Below, in pieces: positions 53,401 to 64,000 of a stretch of DNA of 64,000 nucleotides. Location of the stretch: the NCBI GenBank assembly GCA_902781655.1, contig CACZJZ010000017.1, forward strand, positions 1 to 64,000. Direction: 5' to 3'. The position numbers and the translations under genes were made by a program. Numbering within the stretch: the stretch's first letter is position 1; the number at the start of each line of letters is the position of its first letter. The notes beneath the pieces were generated by a model, which ran no database searches, was not told the DNA's origin, and saw only the letters and a list, made by a program, of their open reading frames with translations. The DNA is from an uncultured Lachnospiraceae bacterium. GTDB taxonomy: Bacteria > Bacillota > Clostridia > Lachnospirales > Lachnospiraceae.

Positions 53401-54361
53401 GAATCCGCTGGGTGTGCCGTCCCGTATGAACATCGGGCAGGTTCTTGAGATTCATTTGTCCCTGGCGGCCGCAGCGCTCGGATTCAATGTCTCCACGCCG
53501 GTGTTTGACGGTGCGACGGAGGAGGATATCCAGGACCTGCTGGAGATGGCCAATGACTATGTCAATAATTCCTACGGCGACGACGGCTGGAAAGCCTTTG
53601 AAGAGAAGTGGGGAGCACAGGCGGGCAGCGATGTCATGCAGTATCTGTGGGATCACCGCGAGCATCGGGCAGTCTGGAAGGGTGTTCCGCTGAATGCGAA
53701 CGGCAAAGTTCCGGTCCGCGACGGACGCACCGGAGAATTGTTTGATGGGCCGGTTACCATCGGACACATGCATTATCTCAAGCTGCATCATCTGGTGGAC
53801 GATAAGATTCATGCCCGTTCCACCGGCCCTTACTCGCTGGTGACACAGCAGCCGCTCGGTGGCAAAGCACAGTTCGGCGGACAGCGTTTCGGAGAAATGG
53901 AAGTCTGGGCACTGGAGGCGTATGGCGCAGCCTACACCCTTCAGGAGATCCTGACCGTGAAATCGGATGATGTCATCGGCCGTGTCAAAACGTACGAGGC
54001 GATCATCAAGGGCGAGAATGTGCCGGAACCGGGTATTCCGGAGTCCTTCAAGGTGCTGCTCAAGGAGCTGCAGGCACTGGCACTCGATGTCCGCGTCCTC
54101 AAGGACGATGGCTCCGAGGTGGAAATCAAGGAGAACATTGATTACGGCAGCGCTGATTCTGAATTCCGCTTTGAGATGCAGAATAATTTCCGTGACTATA
54201 ACGGGTACGATGAGAACGAAGCCAGCCAGAACGGATACAACACCAAGGAATTCAATGAGAGCGGAGAGCTGAAGGACAGCGAACCTGCAGAGAGCAGCGG
54301 GGACGAAGCCGCGGAGGATGTCATCGCGGATGAAGCCGAAGAGCTGCAGGACGGGGAATGA
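50459..54361 (+). CDS. rpoB: RNA polymerase beta subunit
   Basis: 1300 aa. The rifampicin region ([22 protein letters not shown]) looks wild type. The start, [17 protein letters not shown], matches relatives; the in-frame extension to 50354 is not supported. GGGGTGAAAG precedes ATG 50459. The C-terminus ends in a long acidic tail. Catalytic core subunit, paired with rpoC 101 bp downstream. Confidence 0.96.
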   Translation: MDNNRMRPMKSGNSMRMSFSRQKEVQEMPNLIEVQKASYRWFLEQGLQEAFDDISPIEDYNGRLSLSFVGYSLNKDDAKYSIEKCKERDATYAAPLKVKVRLYDKENDQSITEQEIFMGDMPIMTDTGTFVINGAERVIVSQLVRSPGIYYGIDHDKFGKKMYSCTVIPNRGAWLEYETDANDVFWVRVDRTRKVPVTVFLRALGLGTNEEIVDMFGDEPKLEASFAKDPTSNYKEGLLELYKKIRPGEPLSVDSADSLINAMLFDPRRYDLAKVGRYKFNKKLALRNRITGHVLAEDVVDEANGEILGSAGETVTREMADAIQNAAIPYVMIQTEERNVKVLNNLMVDITHFVDCDPEELGIHEQVYYPALRDILIKYQDNEDPEALADALKKSVHELIPKHITKEDILASVNYNMHLEYGIGNDDDIDHLGNRRIRAVGELLQNQYRIGLSRLERVVRERMTTHDPNEEISPQALINIKPVQAAVKEFFGSSQLSQFMDQNNPLSEITHKRRLSALGPGGLSRDRAGFEVRDVHYTHYGRMCPIETPEGPNIGLINSLACYARINEYGFVEAPYRRIDKTDPANPRVTDEVVYMTADEEDNYHVAQASAKLDAEGHFVERTVSGRFRTETSSFPKNAFDFMDVSPKMVFSVATALVPFLQSDDPTRALMGSNMQRQAVPLLTTEAPVVGTGLEAKAAKDSGDSVVAEKSGVVEFVDATTIRVKNDDNTRSEYHLTKFARSNQSNCYNQKPSVNTGDHVEAGQIIADGPSTKNGELGLGKNPLIGFMTWEGYNYEDAVLLSERLVRDDVYTSMHIEEYEAESRDTKLGPEEITRDVPGVGEDALKDLDDNGIIRIGAEVRAGDILVGKVTPKGETELTAEERLLRAIFGEKAREVRDTSLKVPHGEYGIVVDTKIFTRENGDELPPGVNEAVRIYIAQKRKISVGDKMAGRHGNKGVVSRVLPIEDMPYLPNGRPLDIVLNPLGVPSRMNIGQVLEIHLSLAAAALGFNVSTPVFDGATEEDIQDLLEMANDYVNNSYGDDGWKAFEEKWGAQAGSDVMQYLWDHREHRAVWKGVPLNANGKVPVRDGRTGELFDGPVTIGHMHYLKLHHLVDDKIHARSTGPYSLVTQQPLGGKAQFGGQRFGEMEVWALEAYGAAYTLQEILTVKSDDVIGRVKTYEAIIKGENVPEPGIPESFKVLLKELQALALDVRVLKDDGSEVEIKENIDYGSADSEFRFEMQNNFRDYNGYDENEASQNGYNTKEFNESGELKDSEPAESSGDEAAEDVIADEAEELQDGE

Positions 54362-54462
54362 TACAGCCCTGGAAACTGCTGACAGGTATGCCGGCCGGCT
54401 GGGAGTGTTCATGCCGGCGGCGGTCTGAATGCCGCATGGGCGGCGGAAATTGAGGGTATTAT

Positions 54463-57400
54463 ATGCCAAACAGCAAACAGCAGAGTTATCAGCCGATCAC
54501 TTTTGACGCCATCAAAATTTCTCTTGCCAGCCCGGAGATCATCTCCGGCAGCGCAAGAGAGAAAAAGGGCTGGTCATATGGAGAAGTGACAAAGCCGGAG
54601 ACGATCAATTACCGCACACTCAAGCCGGAGAAAGACGGCTTGTTCTGCGAGAAGATCTTCGGACCCAGCAAGGATTGGGAGTGCCATTGCGGCAAGTATA
54701 AGAAGATTCGGTATAAAGGTGTCATCTGCGACCGCTGTGGTGTTGAGGTGACCAAGTCCAGCGTGCGCCGCGAGAGAATGGGACATATCGCCCTGGCAGC
54801 CCCGGTATCGCACATCTGGTACTTCAAGGGAATTCCGAGCCGTATGGGCCTGATTCTGGATCTCTCCCCGAAGGATCTCGAGAAGGTTTTGTATTTTGCC
54901 GATTATATTGTGCTCGATCCTGGCACAGGCGTCATGGTGCCGGACGACAGCAAGAAAGCGGATGGCAGCGAGCCGAAGATGGTGCCGCTCCGCAAGAAAC
55001 AGATTCTGACGGAGTCGCAGTATCAGAAGCTGAAGGCAGATCCGAAGAATAACTTCCGCGCCGGCATGGGCGCCGAGGCAATCAAGGAACTGCTGATGGG
55101 CATTGATGTCGAGAAGGAGTACGTCGATCTTCAGAAGGAGATCGCCGAGGCATCGGGACAGAAGAAAGCCCGTCTGATCAAGAGATTTGAGGTTATCGAA
55201 GCGTTCCATGAGTCTGGAAACGAGCCGAGCTGGATGATTCTTGACTACGTGCCGGTCATTCCTCCGGATTTGCGCCCAATGGTGCAGCTGGACGGCGGAA
55301 GGTTCGCGACATCCGACCTCAATGATCTGTACCGCCGCATCATCAACCGCAACAACCGTCTGAAGAGACTTCTCGAACTCGGCGCGCCGGAGATCATCGT
55401 CCGCAATGAAAAGAGAATGCTGCAGGAGGCGGTGGATGCGCTGATTGACAATGGCAGAAGAGGACGCCCGGTGACTGGTCCCGGTAACCGCGCACTGAAG
55501 TCTCTGTCAGATATGCTGAAGGGTAAGAACGGCCGCTTCCGCCAGAACCTGCTGGGCAAGCGTGTTGACTATTCCGGACGATCCGTTATCGTCAACGGGC
55601 CTGAGCTGAAGATCTACCAGTGTGGTCTGCCGAAAGAAATGGCGATCGAGCTGTTCAAGCCCTTTGTGATGAAGGAACTGGAGCAGCGTGGAATCTCGCA
55701 GAACATCAAGAACGCAAAGAAGCTGGTTGAGAGACTGGATCCGCAGGTCTGGGACATCCTCGAGGATGTGATCAAGGAACACCCGGTGATGCTGAACCGT
55801 GCGCCTACGCTCCATCGTCTTGGCATTCAGGCGTTCGAGCCGGTACTGGTCGAAGGAAAGGCAATCAAACTTCATCCGCTCGTCTGCACCGGATTCAACG
55901 CGGATTTTGATGGAGACCAGATGGCAATCCATCTTCCGCTTTCTGTGGAGGCACAGGCGGAGTGCCGTTTCCTGATGCTTTCGACGAACAATCTGCTGAA
56001 GCCGTCGGACGGCGGCGTTGTCAACGTGCCTTCCCAGGATATGGTGCTCGGCATCTATTACCTGACGCAGGAGAGAGAGAACGTCGCGGGAACAGGCAAT
56101 TACTATCACAATCTGAACGAGGCGATTCTTGCCTATGAGAATGGCGACTGCACGCTGCAGAGCCGGATTCATGTCCGTTGCACGAAAACTATGCCGGACG
56201 GCACGAAGCTGGAGCAGACCATTGAGTCCACACTCGGCCGCTTCCTGTTCAATGAGATCATTCCGCAGGATCTGGGGTATGTGGATCGCACCGTGCCTGG
56301 CAATGAGCTGAAGCTTGAGATTGATTTCATGGTGACCAAGAAGCAGCTCAAGAAGATTTTGCAGGCCTGCATCGATGTTCACGGGACTTTCAAGACAGCG
56401 GAAGTTCTCGATCTGGTCAAATCCATCGGATATCATTATTCGACCAGGGCGGCCATGACCGTTTCGATTGCCGACATCATTGTGCCGAAGCAGAAGTACG
56501 AGCTGATGGAGCAGGGCCAGAACACGGTGGACCAGATTGCCAAAAACTTCCGCAGGGGCCTGCTGACAGAGGAGGAACGCTACAGCGCGGTTGTCGCAAC
56601 CTGGACAAAGATTGATGAAGAACTGACCAAGGTTGTGATCGGCAACATGGACAAGTACAACAACATCTTCATGATGGCCGATTCGGGTGCCCGTGGTTCC
56701 AACCAGCAGATCAAGCAGCTGGCCGGTATGCGCGGTCTGATGGCCGATACACAGGGCCATACCATCGAGCTTCCGATCAAGTCGAATTTCCGTGAGGGTC
56801 TGGATGTCCTGGAATACTTCATGGCGGCGCACGGCGCCCGCAAGGGACTTTCTGATACGGCACTCCGCACGGCTGACTCTGGTTATCTGACCAGACGAAT
56901 GGTCGATGTATCTCAGGAGCTGATCATCCGTGAGCAGGACTGCGCCGCAGGCAAGGATGTCATTCCGGGCATGACGGTCAGAGCGTTCATGGATGGAAAC
57001 GAAACCATCGAGGGCCTGCAGGACCGCATTACCGGTCGCTATTCCTGCGAGGATATCCGGGATAAAGATGGCAATATCATTGTCCAGAAGAATCATATGA
57101 TCACCACGAGCCGCGCGAAGCGCGTGATCGCGGAGGGCGTGAATGCCAAGGGAGAGCCGGTGGACGCAGTCAAAATCCGCACGATTCTCACCTGCCGCTC
57201 CCGCCTTGGCATCTGCTCCAAGTGCTACGGAGCAAACATGGCGACCGGCGAGTCGGTACAGGTCGGCGAGGCTGTCGGGATCATTGCCGCTCAGGCGATC
57301 GGCGAACCCGGTACACAGCTGACCATGAGAACCTTCCATACCGGAGGCGTCGCGGGAGGCAATATCACACAGGGTCTTCCCCGTGTCGAGGAGCTTTTTG

Positions 57401-58236
57401 AGGCGAGAAGGCCGAAGGGTCTTGCGATTATTGCGGAGTTCGGCGGCAAGGTAAAGGTTGTCGACAACAAGAAAACCCGCGAGGTGGTTGTCACCAACGA
57501 CGAGACAGGAGAGTCTGCAACCTACCCGATCCCATACGGCTCCAGAATCAAAGTACAGGACGACATGGAGATCGAGGCCGGAGACGAGCTGACAGAGGGT
57601 TCGGTCAATCCGCATGATCTTCTGAAAATCAAGGGCATCAATGCAGTGCAGGATTACCTGCTCCGCGAGGTGCAGAGAGTGTACCGGCTGCAGGGCGTCG
57701 ATATCTGTGATAAGCACATCGAGGTCATTGTTCGCCAGATGCTGAAGAAGGTCCGCGTGGAAGAGCAGGGAGATTCTCCGTTTATGCCTGGCAGCCTTGT
57801 TGATTTCCTGGATTATGAGACGATCAATGAGGAACTGACCGGGGAGGGCAAGAGGCCTGCAGAGGGAAAACGCATTATCCTCGGCATTACAAAGGCAGCG
57901 CTGGCGACCAACTCGTTCCTGTCCGCTGCATCCTTCCAGGAGACCACGAAGGTACTGACTGACGCGGCGATTCATGGAAAGGTAGATCCGCTGATCGGTC
58001 TGAAGGAGAACGTCATCATCGGCAAGCTGATCCCGGCCGGCACCGGCATGAAGAGATATCGGAACACGCATCTTTCGACGGATGCGATGCTGGCAGGGAC
58101 GATCGGCAGCGAGACAGACATCCTTCCGGATGGATCGATTCCAAACGACGATCCGAATGCGGTGATCGAGGACGAGAAGACGGAGCAGCCGGAGGATGAG
58201 GAAGCTGTGCTGACAGACGAGTCAGAGCAGGAATAA
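54463..58236 (+). CDS. rpoC: RNA polymerase beta' subunit
   Basis: 1257 aa. The N-terminal zinc finger (C74, C76, C89, C92) and the catalytic magnesium motif NADFDGDQM at 479-487 (D481, D483, D485) are intact. The trigger-loop and bridge-helix segments are present. The C-terminal tail is acidic and Glu/Asp-rich. It follows rpoB in the same transcript. Confidence 0.96.
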   Translation: MPNSKQQSYQPITFDAIKISLASPEIISGSAREKKGWSYGEVTKPETINYRTLKPEKDGLFCEKIFGPSKDWECHCGKYKKIRYKGVICDRCGVEVTKSSVRRERMGHIALAAPVSHIWYFKGIPSRMGLILDLSPKDLEKVLYFADYIVLDPGTGVMVPDDSKKADGSEPKMVPLRKKQILTESQYQKLKADPKNNFRAGMGAEAIKELLMGIDVEKEYVDLQKEIAEASGQKKARLIKRFEVIEAFHESGNEPSWMILDYVPVIPPDLRPMVQLDGGRFATSDLNDLYRRIINRNNRLKRLLELGAPEIIVRNEKRMLQEAVDALIDNGRRGRPVTGPGNRALKSLSDMLKGKNGRFRQNLLGKRVDYSGRSVIVNGPELKIYQCGLPKEMAIELFKPFVMKELEQRGISQNIKNAKKLVERLDPQVWDILEDVIKEHPVMLNRAPTLHRLGIQAFEPVLVEGKAIKLHPLVCTGFNADFDGDQMAIHLPLSVEAQAECRFLMLSTNNLLKPSDGGVVNVPSQDMVLGIYYLTQERENVAGTGNYYHNLNEAILAYENGDCTLQSRIHVRCTKTMPDGTKLEQTIESTLGRFLFNEIIPQDLGYVDRTVPGNELKLEIDFMVTKKQLKKILQACIDVHGTFKTAEVLDLVKSIGYHYSTRAAMTVSIADIIVPKQKYELMEQGQNTVDQIAKNFRRGLLTEEERYSAVVATWTKIDEELTKVVIGNMDKYNNIFMMADSGARGSNQQIKQLAGMRGLMADTQGHTIELPIKSNFREGLDVLEYFMAAHGARKGLSDTALRTADSGYLTRRMVDVSQELIIREQDCAAGKDVIPGMTVRAFMDGNETIEGLQDRITGRYSCEDIRDKDGNIIVQKNHMITTSRAKRVIAEGVNAKGEPVDAVKIRTILTCRSRLGICSKCYGANMATGESVQVGEAVGIIAAQAIGEPGTQLTMRTFHTGGVAGGNITQGLPRVEELFEARRPKGLAIIAEFGGKVKVVDNKKTREVVVTNDETGESATYPIPYGSRIKVQDDMEIEAGDELTEGSVNPHDLLKIKGINAVQDYLLREVQRVYRLQGVDICDKHIEVIVRQMLKKVRVEEQGDSPFMPGSLVDFLDYETINEELTGEGKRPAEGKRIILGITKAALATNSFLSAASFQETTKVLTDAAIHGKVDPLIGLKENVIIGKLIPAGTGMKRYRNTHLSTDAMLAGTIGSETDILPDGSIPNDDPNAVIEDEKTEQPEDEEAVLTDESEQE

Positions 58237-58262
58237 TGGCTGGAATCATGATAATTTGATGA

Positions 58263-58292
58263 TTGACAGGACATCACAGGTTCCCATATAAT
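58263..58292 (+). promoter_or_regulatory. rpsL promoter
   Basis: TTGACA (58263-58268), 18-bp spacer, TATAAT (58287-58292). It lies 27 bp after the rpoC stop. Confidence 0.82.
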
Positions 58293-58295
58293 ATT

Positions 58296-58348
58296 ACGGT
58301 GTGACTTTGCGGAGTCACACCGTTTTCCTTGCCCGAAAAACGGGCAAG
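58296..58348 (+). promoter_or_regulatory. Two tandem hairpins in the rpsL leader
   Basis: ACGGTGTGACT (58296-58306) pairs with AGTCACACCGT (58313-58323). CTTGCCCG (58328-58335) pairs with CGGGCAAG (58341-58348). Both start at or just after the likely transcription start and end before AAGGAGGT (58357-58364). The first is followed by TTTCC, so it could also terminate read-through from rpoC. Confidence 0.6.
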
Positions 58349-58371
58349 AGTCTGACAAGGAGGTAAATAGA

Positions 58372-58791
58372 ATGCCCACATTTAACCAGTTAGTCAGAAA
58401 GGGTCGCCAGACATCTGCGAAAAAGTCTGCAGCACCGGCTCTTCAGAAAGGATTCAATTCTCTTCAGAAGAAGTCGATCGATGTCAGTGCTCCGCAGAAG
58501 CGCGGTGTCTGCACAGCCGTCAAGACTGCGACTCCGAAGAAGCCTAACTCCGCTCTCCGCAAGATCGCCAGAGTGCGTCTCTCCAACGGAATTGAAGTTA
58601 CATCCTACATTCCGGGCGAAGGACACAATCTTCAGGAGCACTCGGTCGTTCTGATCAGAGGCGGACGTGTTAAGGACCTGCCCGGTACCAGATACCACAT
58701 CATTCGTGGCACGCTTGATACTGCCGGTGTTGCCAACCGCAGACAGGGCCGTTCCAAGTATGGCGCAAAGAGACCGAAAGCTGGTAAGTAA
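58372..58791 (+). CDS. rpsL: Ribosomal protein S12
   Basis: 139 aa. The conserved [20 protein letters not shown] and the decoding-centre [11 protein letters not shown] segments are normal, with no visible streptomycin-resistance change. AAGGAGGT precedes ATG 58372. First gene of the str cluster. Confidence 0.97.
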   Translation: MPTFNQLVRKGRQTSAKKSAAPALQKGFNSLQKKSIDVSAPQKRGVCTAVKTATPKKPNSALRKIARVRLSNGIEVTSYIPGEGHNLQEHSVVLIRGGRVKDLPGTRYHIIRGTLDTAGVANRRQGRSKYGAKRPKAGK

Positions 58792-58855
58792 ACAAGCTCA
58801 CAAGTCTGATTTTGAGTGTTGGGATTCTATTTTGACGACTCGATCGATAAAGTAG

Positions 58856-59410
<555 letters not shown>

Positions 59411-59509
59411 TCGGGGCGTGAATGAATTGGAAGACGCTGCGCCATCCGCAAGTGGTGCAGCGCTCCTTACAGCCACGGACAGGTGCACATTACGAAGGAG
59501 GAAATACCT

Positions 59510-61630
59510 GTGGGAGAGAAGAGAGAATATCCCCTGGAAAGAACCAGGAACATCGGTATTATGGCACACATTGATGCCGGCAAGACCACTCTGACTGAGC
59601 GAATCCTGTTCTTTACCGGTGTTAACTACAAGATTGGTGAGACGTACGAAGGCACTGCCACCATGGACTACATGGCCCAGGAGCAGGAACGCGGCATCAC
59701 CATTACATCGGCGGCTACCACCTGCCACTGGACACATCAGGTGAACGGCAAGCGTGACGACAGCCAGCCGGAGTACCGCATCAACATCATTGATACCCCC
59801 GGCCATGTGGATTTCACGGTAGAAGTCGAGCGCTCTCTGCGTGTGCTTGACGGCGCTGTCGGCGTCTTCTCTGCCAAGGAAGGTGTGGAACCGCAATCTG
59901 AAAATGTCTGGCATCAGGCAGACGGGTTCAATGTTCCGCGTATCGCATTCATCAACAAGATGGATATTGTCGGAGCAAACTATTTGAACGCGGTCGACGA
60001 GATCCGCAATCAGCTGAAGAAAAATGCCATCATGGTGGAACTTCCGATCGGCGCAGAGGACCAGTTCAAGGGGGTCATTGACCTCTTTGAGATGAAGGGC
60101 TATCTGTACGGCGGAGCACACGGCGAGGATGTGACGCAGATCGATATCCCGGATGATCTGAAGGACGACGCGGAGACGTATCACACCGAGATGGTGGAGA
60201 AAATCTGCGATCTGGACGATGATCTGATGGAGCAGTATCTCGAGGGCAATGAGCCTTCGGTGGACGATCTGAAGAAGGCGCTCCGCAAGGCAACCTGCGA
60301 GTGCCGTGCATTCCCGGTTGTGTGCGGTTCTGCACATAAGAATATCGGAATCCAGAAGCTTCTGGATGCGGTGCTTGATTTCATGCCGGCCCCGACGGAT
60401 ATCGAGGACGCGCACGGAACGGATCTGGACGGCAATCCGGTCGATATCAAGGCAACGGATGACGGCCCGTTTGCTGCACTGGCATTCAAGATTGTGACCG
60501 ACCCGTTCGTCGGGAAACTTGCGTTCTTCCGTGTTTACCGCGGAACAGCAAATGCCGGTTCCTATGTGCTTAACAGCACGAAGGACAGCAAGGAGCGTCT
60601 CGGACGTATCCTGCTGATGCATGCGAACAAGAGAACTGATCTGGACAAGGTATTTGCCGGAGATATCGCTGCTGCCGTCGGTCTGAAGAATACTTCAACC
60701 GGAGACACGCTCTGCGATGAGAACCATCCGGTCATTCTCGAGTCCATGGAATTCCCGGATCCTGTCATTGAGCTTGCGATCGAACCTAAGACAAAGGCCG
60801 GACAGGCTAAACTGGTGGATGCGCTGCAGAAGCTCGCGGAGGAAGACCCGACGTTCCGCGCGCACACGAACCAGGAAACCGGGCAGACCATTATTGCCGG
60901 CATGGGCGAGCTGCATCTTGAGATCATCGTGGATCGACTGCTTCGTGAGTTCCATGTCGAGGCGAATGTCGGCGCACCGCAGGTTGCTTACAAGGAAACC
61001 TTCACCAAGCCGGTGGATCAGGAGTACAAGTATGTCAAGCAGTCCGGCGGCCGTGGACAGTATGGCCACTGCAAAGTGAAGTTTGAGCCGATGGATGCGA
61101 ACGGAGAGGAACTTTATAAGTTCGATTCTGCGATCGTCGGCGGCGCGATTCCGAAGGAATATGTGCCTGCAGTCGGCGAAGGTATTGAGGAGGCCATGAA
61201 GGCCGGTTCGCTCGGCGGATATCCGGTGGTTGGCATTCACGCGACCGTTTATGACGGATCCTATCATGAAGTCGATAGCTCGGAAATGGCATTTCACATC
61301 GCTGGTTCTATGTGCTTCAAGGAAGCGATGCAGAAGGCAGATCCGGTGCTCCTTGAACCGATCATGAAGGTTGAGGTCACCACACCACAGGACTACATGG
61401 GCGATGTCATAGGAGACATCTCCTCGAGAAGAGGCCGTGTGGTCAGTCAGGAGGATCGTTCCGGATCTATTCTGATCACGGGCTATGTACCGCTTGCAGA
61501 GATGTTCGGTTATGCAACGGACCTTCGTTCCAAGACACAGGGGCGTGCCAGCTATTCCATGTTCTTTGACCGCTATGAGCCGGTTCCGAAGAACGTGGCG
61601 GAGAAGGTACTCGCGGCGTCCAAGAACTGA
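59510..61630 (+). CDS. fusA: Elongation factor G
   Basis: 706 aa. GTPase motifs: AHIDAGKTT at 19-27, the switch segment [23 protein letters not shown] and NKMD. Domains II to V follow, ending [19 protein letters not shown] 59510 is chosen with AAGGAGG eight bases upstream. A leader hairpin (GCTGC at 59436 with GCAGC at 59461) precedes it. Confidence 0.96.
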   Translation: MGEKREYPLERTRNIGIMAHIDAGKTTLTERILFFTGVNYKIGETYEGTATMDYMAQEQERGITITSAATTCHWTHQVNGKRDDSQPEYRINIIDTPGHVDFTVEVERSLRVLDGAVGVFSAKEGVEPQSENVWHQADGFNVPRIAFINKMDIVGANYLNAVDEIRNQLKKNAIMVELPIGAEDQFKGVIDLFEMKGYLYGGAHGEDVTQIDIPDDLKDDAETYHTEMVEKICDLDDDLMEQYLEGNEPSVDDLKKALRKATCECRAFPVVCGSAHKNIGIQKLLDAVLDFMPAPTDIEDAHGTDLDGNPVDIKATDDGPFAALAFKIVTDPFVGKLAFFRVYRGTANAGSYVLNSTKDSKERLGRILLMHANKRTDLDKVFAGDIAAAVGLKNTSTGDTLCDENHPVILESMEFPDPVIELAIEPKTKAGQAKLVDALQKLAEEDPTFRAHTNQETGQTIIAGMGELHLEIIVDRLLREFHVEANVGAPQVAYKETFTKPVDQEYKYVKQSGGRGQYGHCKVKFEPMDANGEELYKFDSAIVGGAIPKEYVPAVGEGIEEAMKAGSLGGYPVVGIHATVYDGSYHEVDSSEMAFHIAGSMCFKEAMQKADPVLLEPIMKVEVTTPQDYMGDVIGDISSRRGRVVSQEDRSGSILITGYVPLAEMFGYATDLRSKTQGRASYSMFFDRYEPVPKNVAEKVLAASKN

Positions 61631-61706
61631 GAAGGGCGATTCCGTTATGAAGGGTAATGACCCTGATTGCGATCAGCTCTCCGGATTGCTGGAGGGCTGA
61701 AAAGTC

Positions 61707-61735
61707 TTGAAATACGCACTGTTGTTGGATATAAT
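61707..61735 (+). promoter_or_regulatory. tuf promoter
   Basis: TTGAAA (61707-61712), 17-bp spacer, TATAAT (61730-61735). A leader hairpin, TTCCCGG (61751-61757) with CCGGGAA (61772-61778), follows before AAAGGAGG. Confidence 0.8.
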
Positions 61736-61817
61736 TCTGGTAACGGTGCTTTCCCGGAACTGTTGAATCAGCCGGGAACATAATAAAACATGAATACCCA
61801 AAAGGAGGATTCAAACA

Positions 61818-63017
61818 ATGGGAAAGGCTCATTTTGATAGAACAAAGCCGCATGTTAACATTGGAACCATCGGACACGTTGACCATGGCAAGACTACTCT
61901 GACTGCTGCCATCACCGCAGTGCTTTCTGCAAGACTTGGCGTTGATCCGGCTGTCCCGTTCGATCAGATCGATAAGGCTCCGGAAGAGAAGGCTCGTGGT
62001 ATAACGATCAACTCTGCTCACATCGAGTATGAGACAGCAAAGAGACACTATGCTCATGTTGACTGCCCCGGCCATGCTGACTATGTCAAGAACATGATCA
62101 CCGGCGCTGCACAGATGGACGGCGCAATCCTTGTTGTTGCTGCAACAGATGGCGTCATGGCTCAGACCCGCGAGCATGTTCTGCTTGCCCGTCAGGTCGG
62201 CGTTCCGTACATCATTGTCTTCATGAACAAGTGCGATATGGTTGATGATCCGGAGCTTCTTGACCTCGTCGAGATGGAGATCAGAGACCTGCTGAACGAG
62301 TATGATTTCCCTGGAGATGATACGCCGATCATTCGTGGATCTGCTCTCAAGGCGCTTGAGAAGCCGGATGAGAAGAACCAGTGGACCGATGCAATCATGG
62401 AGCTGATGGATACGGTTGATTCTTACATTCCGGATCCGGTTCGTGACAACGACAAGCCGTTCCTTATGCCTGTTGAGGACGTCTTCACCATCACCGGCCG
62501 TGGCACTGTCGCTACCGGACGTGTGGAGCGTGGTATGCTGAAGCTCAATGATGCTGTCGATATCGTCGGCATCAAGGAAGAGCCTGAGCACTCTGTTGTA
62601 ACTGGTATTGAGATGTTCCGCAAGACTCTGGACTATGCAGAGGCTGGCGATAACATCGGTATCCTTCTTCGCGGCATCAACCGCGAGGACATCGAGCGCG
62701 GCCAGGTTGTTGCAAAGCCTGGTACGGTTACCTGCCACAAGAAGTTCACAGCGCAGGTTTACGTCCTGACGAAGGATGAAGGCGGACGTCACACTCCGTT
62801 CTTCAATGATTATCGTCCGCAGTTCTATTTCAGAACCACGGATGTCACTGGCGTGATCCATCTTCCGGAAGGAACCGAGATGTGCATGCCTGGTGACCAC
62901 GTCGAGATGACCATCGAGCTGATTCATCCGGTCGGTTGCTATGGAGCAGGGCCTTACTTTCGCTATCCGCGAGGGCGGCAGAACTGTCGGCTCCGGACGT
63001 GTTGCTGCGATTATTGA
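61818..63017 (+). CDS. tuf: Elongation factor Tu with 3' frameshift
   Basis: The first 372 codons are a normal EF-Tu: GHVDHGKT at 19-26, [16 protein letters not shown] and [12 protein letters not shown]. At 62929-62936 a CGGT CGGT tandem duplication adds 4 bp after Pro371-Val372. The annotated frame then reads through [11 protein letters not shown] and stops at 63015-63017. Removing 4 bp restores the expected ending [16 protein letters not shown] onward and a TAA at 63019-63021. The last 27 residues of domain III are therefore lost from this copy. Either another tuf exists, or this is a sequencing or assembly error, since EF-Tu is essential. AAAGGAGG precedes ATG 61818. Confidence 0.9.
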   Translation: MGKAHFDRTKPHVNIGTIGHVDHGKTTLTAAITAVLSARLGVDPAVPFDQIDKAPEEKARGITINSAHIEYETAKRHYAHVDCPGHADYVKNMITGAAQMDGAILVVAATDGVMAQTREHVLLARQVGVPYIIVFMNKCDMVDDPELLDLVEMEIRDLLNEYDFPGDDTPIIRGSALKALEKPDEKNQWTDAIMELMDTVDSYIPDPVRDNDKPFLMPVEDVFTITGRGTVATGRVERGMLKLNDAVDIVGIKEEPEHSVVTGIEMFRKTLDYAEAGDNIGILLRGINREDIERGQVVAKPGTVTCHKKFTAQVYVLTKDEGGRHTPFFNDYRPQFYFRTTDVTGVIHLPEGTEMCMPGDHVEMTIELIHPVGCYGAGPYFRYPRGRQNCRLRTCCCDY

Positions 63018-63054
63018 GTAATTAGTCCCAGTGTCATCAGATCCGATGTCTTTG

Positions 63055-63090
63055 GCAGATCAGCAGAACTACTGCTGGTCTGCTTTTTTT
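63055..63090 (+). terminator. Terminator after tuf
   Basis: GCAGATCAGCAG (63055-63066) pairs with CTGCTGGTCTGC (63072-63083), then seven T residues. The remaining 63091-63355 shows AT-rich sequence with an ATATAATA-like word near 63222 that may belong to a promoter of the next gene, and nothing else. Confidence 0.9.
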
Positions 63091-63355
63091 GCGTGATTCT
63101 ATTTACTGCTTGTCCCGCTGGGCGCAAGGAACTGCGGCATACTAACGCATCAGGGCTTGCCTTCCTGTATCTTTTTAATCATGCCTTTCCTAAAGAGAAA
63201 AGACCTGACAGAAATAAAAAAATATAATAAGCTTAAGGCATCATTCTGATGCTAAGCAGTCTATCCCTTGCAGTTGGGCATTGGAATCTACTTCTGGCGC
63301 GGGAAATGACTGAATCCACAGCAATGAAAAGAAGGACACAGGTGGAAGACTTCAA

Positions 63356-64000
63356 ATGAAATCTGGGAATAAGAAAGGCGATTTCAGAGGGACAGGGCTG
63401 ACAGTATTTGTTCTGGTCATTGTTGCAGCAGTCATCCTGATTGCTTTCAGCATATTCCGACTGATTCGCCTGAATAGTATCAGCAAATATACCGATGTCC
63501 AGACAGACGGAACGGTTACGACGACAACAGCCGAAACGGATGAAGAACGCCTGGAGAAGATTCGGCGTGCGGTTCCTGCGGATGTTGTGATGGGAGATAA
63601 TACGCAGTCACAGCCTTCTGTCAGTGTGGTTTTCTCCGGACTGAACGATGACGTGACGGTTAATGAAGAAATTCTGAAAATATTGGACAAATATGGGGAT
63701 AATGCATCCTTTGCAGTCTCAGCGATTGAAGTTCGGGAGAATCTGGGCATTCTACAGAGAATTCTCAAAGATGGAGACCGGGTGATCGGCGGCGGTATGT
63801 ACGCGGAGAAAAACGAAAAGCAGGCTGAACTGGCGTTCGCCGATCTCCTTATGAAGTCAAAGGAGATCCTGGACGAGGAGAGTGGCCTTGATATCAAGAC
63901 CCTTTATTACCCGGGAATGAGTCTCTCACTTATGAATCTGAAGGCTGCAGGCGCAGCGGGATATGACAGGGTGGTCGCCGCTGACGATCATGATCTGATC
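63356..64000 (+). CDS. Membrane-anchored protein with polysaccharide-deacetylase-like domain (3' truncated by window)
   Basis: The frame is open from ATG 63356 to the window end (215 codons). A basic N-terminus and one membrane helix (about 14-36) lead to a Thr/Glu linker and a domain that begins SVSVVFSGLNDD, with EILKILDKYGDNASFAVSA. This resembles the NodB deacetylase fold, where a TFDDG motif would normally stand, but here the metal ligands are not obvious. It could be a degenerate or divergent family member. GGTGGAAG precedes the start. Confidence 0.65.
   Translation, partial: MKSGNKKGDFRGTGLTVFVLVIVAAVILIAFSIFRLIRLNSISKYTDVQTDGTVTTTTAETDEERLEKIRRAVPADVVMGDNTQSQPSVSVVFSGLNDDVTVNEEILKILDKYGDNASFAVSAIEVRENLGILQRILKDGDRVIGGGMYAEKNEKQAELAFADLLMKSKEILDEESGLDIKTLYYPGMSLSLMNLKAAGAAGYDRVVAADDHDLI

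Noticed and set aside
55507..58071. Long antisense open frame over rpoC
   Set aside because: It is a shadow of rpoC codon usage; no ribosome site or homology was seen, and rpoC explains the region fully.

Overview
The window is a chromosomal segment from a Gram-positive anaerobe of the Bacillota, most likely a moderately GC-rich Lachnospiraceae-type Clostridia. This rests on the str/rpo ribosomal cluster order, YesMN-type two-component systems beside CUT1 sugar transporters, QueT, an SigV/RsiV-like ECF pair, a YolD-like partner of a Y-family polymerase, and strong TTGACA/TATAAT promoters with AGGAGG ribosome binding sites. The family assignment is inference from gene content, not from a database search.

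Region 1 (1-16234) is a carbohydrate-uptake island. It holds two histidine kinase/AraC-type response regulator pairs, and each pair is followed by a lipoprotein binding protein and two permeases of a CUT1 ABC importer. Neither importer has an ATPase gene here. A glycosyltransferase fused to a MarR-like helix-turn-helix lies between the two systems, and a clan GH-A glycosidase ends the second. The first kinase has lost its N-terminus to what looks like the end of an insertion element made of four 23-bp repeats.

Region 2 (16254-32548) is a mixed housekeeping stretch: a FliB-like methylase, a broken azlC with azlD, mntP, a UmuC-like polymerase with a small partner, a thioesterase, an HTH protein, proA and queT (with a structured leader), a MarR-controlled heterodimeric ABC exporter, an HD hydrolase, rpiB, an ECF sigma/anti-sigma pair with its probable autoregulated promoter, and tRNA-Val(GAC). 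Region 3 (32643-42955) has a polytopic membrane protein, an ACT-domain regulator heading a NitT/TauT-type ABC importer behind an orphan terminator, trkAH potassium uptake, and glf.

Region 4 (43024-63021) is the transcription/translation core: rpmG-secE-nusG-rplK-rplA, then rplJ-rplL-rpoB-rpoC-rpsL-rpsG-fusA-tuf. It carries its own regulatory RNAs: two L1-site-like hairpins, the L10 leader with attenuator, and leader hairpins before rpsL and tuf. The cluster is interrupted between rplA and rplJ by a CapA-like gene and a reversed sodium symporter gene, and the symporter gene is flanked by a perfect 21-bp direct repeat. tuf carries a 4-bp duplication that shifts its last 27 codons out of frame. 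The window ends inside a membrane-anchored protein with a deacetylase-like domain.

No CRISPR array, prophage or recognisable defence system is visible. The most unusual items are the tuf frameshift, the repeat-flanked symporter insertion, the putative transposon end, the glycosyltransferase-HTH fusion and several uncharacterised leader RNAs.
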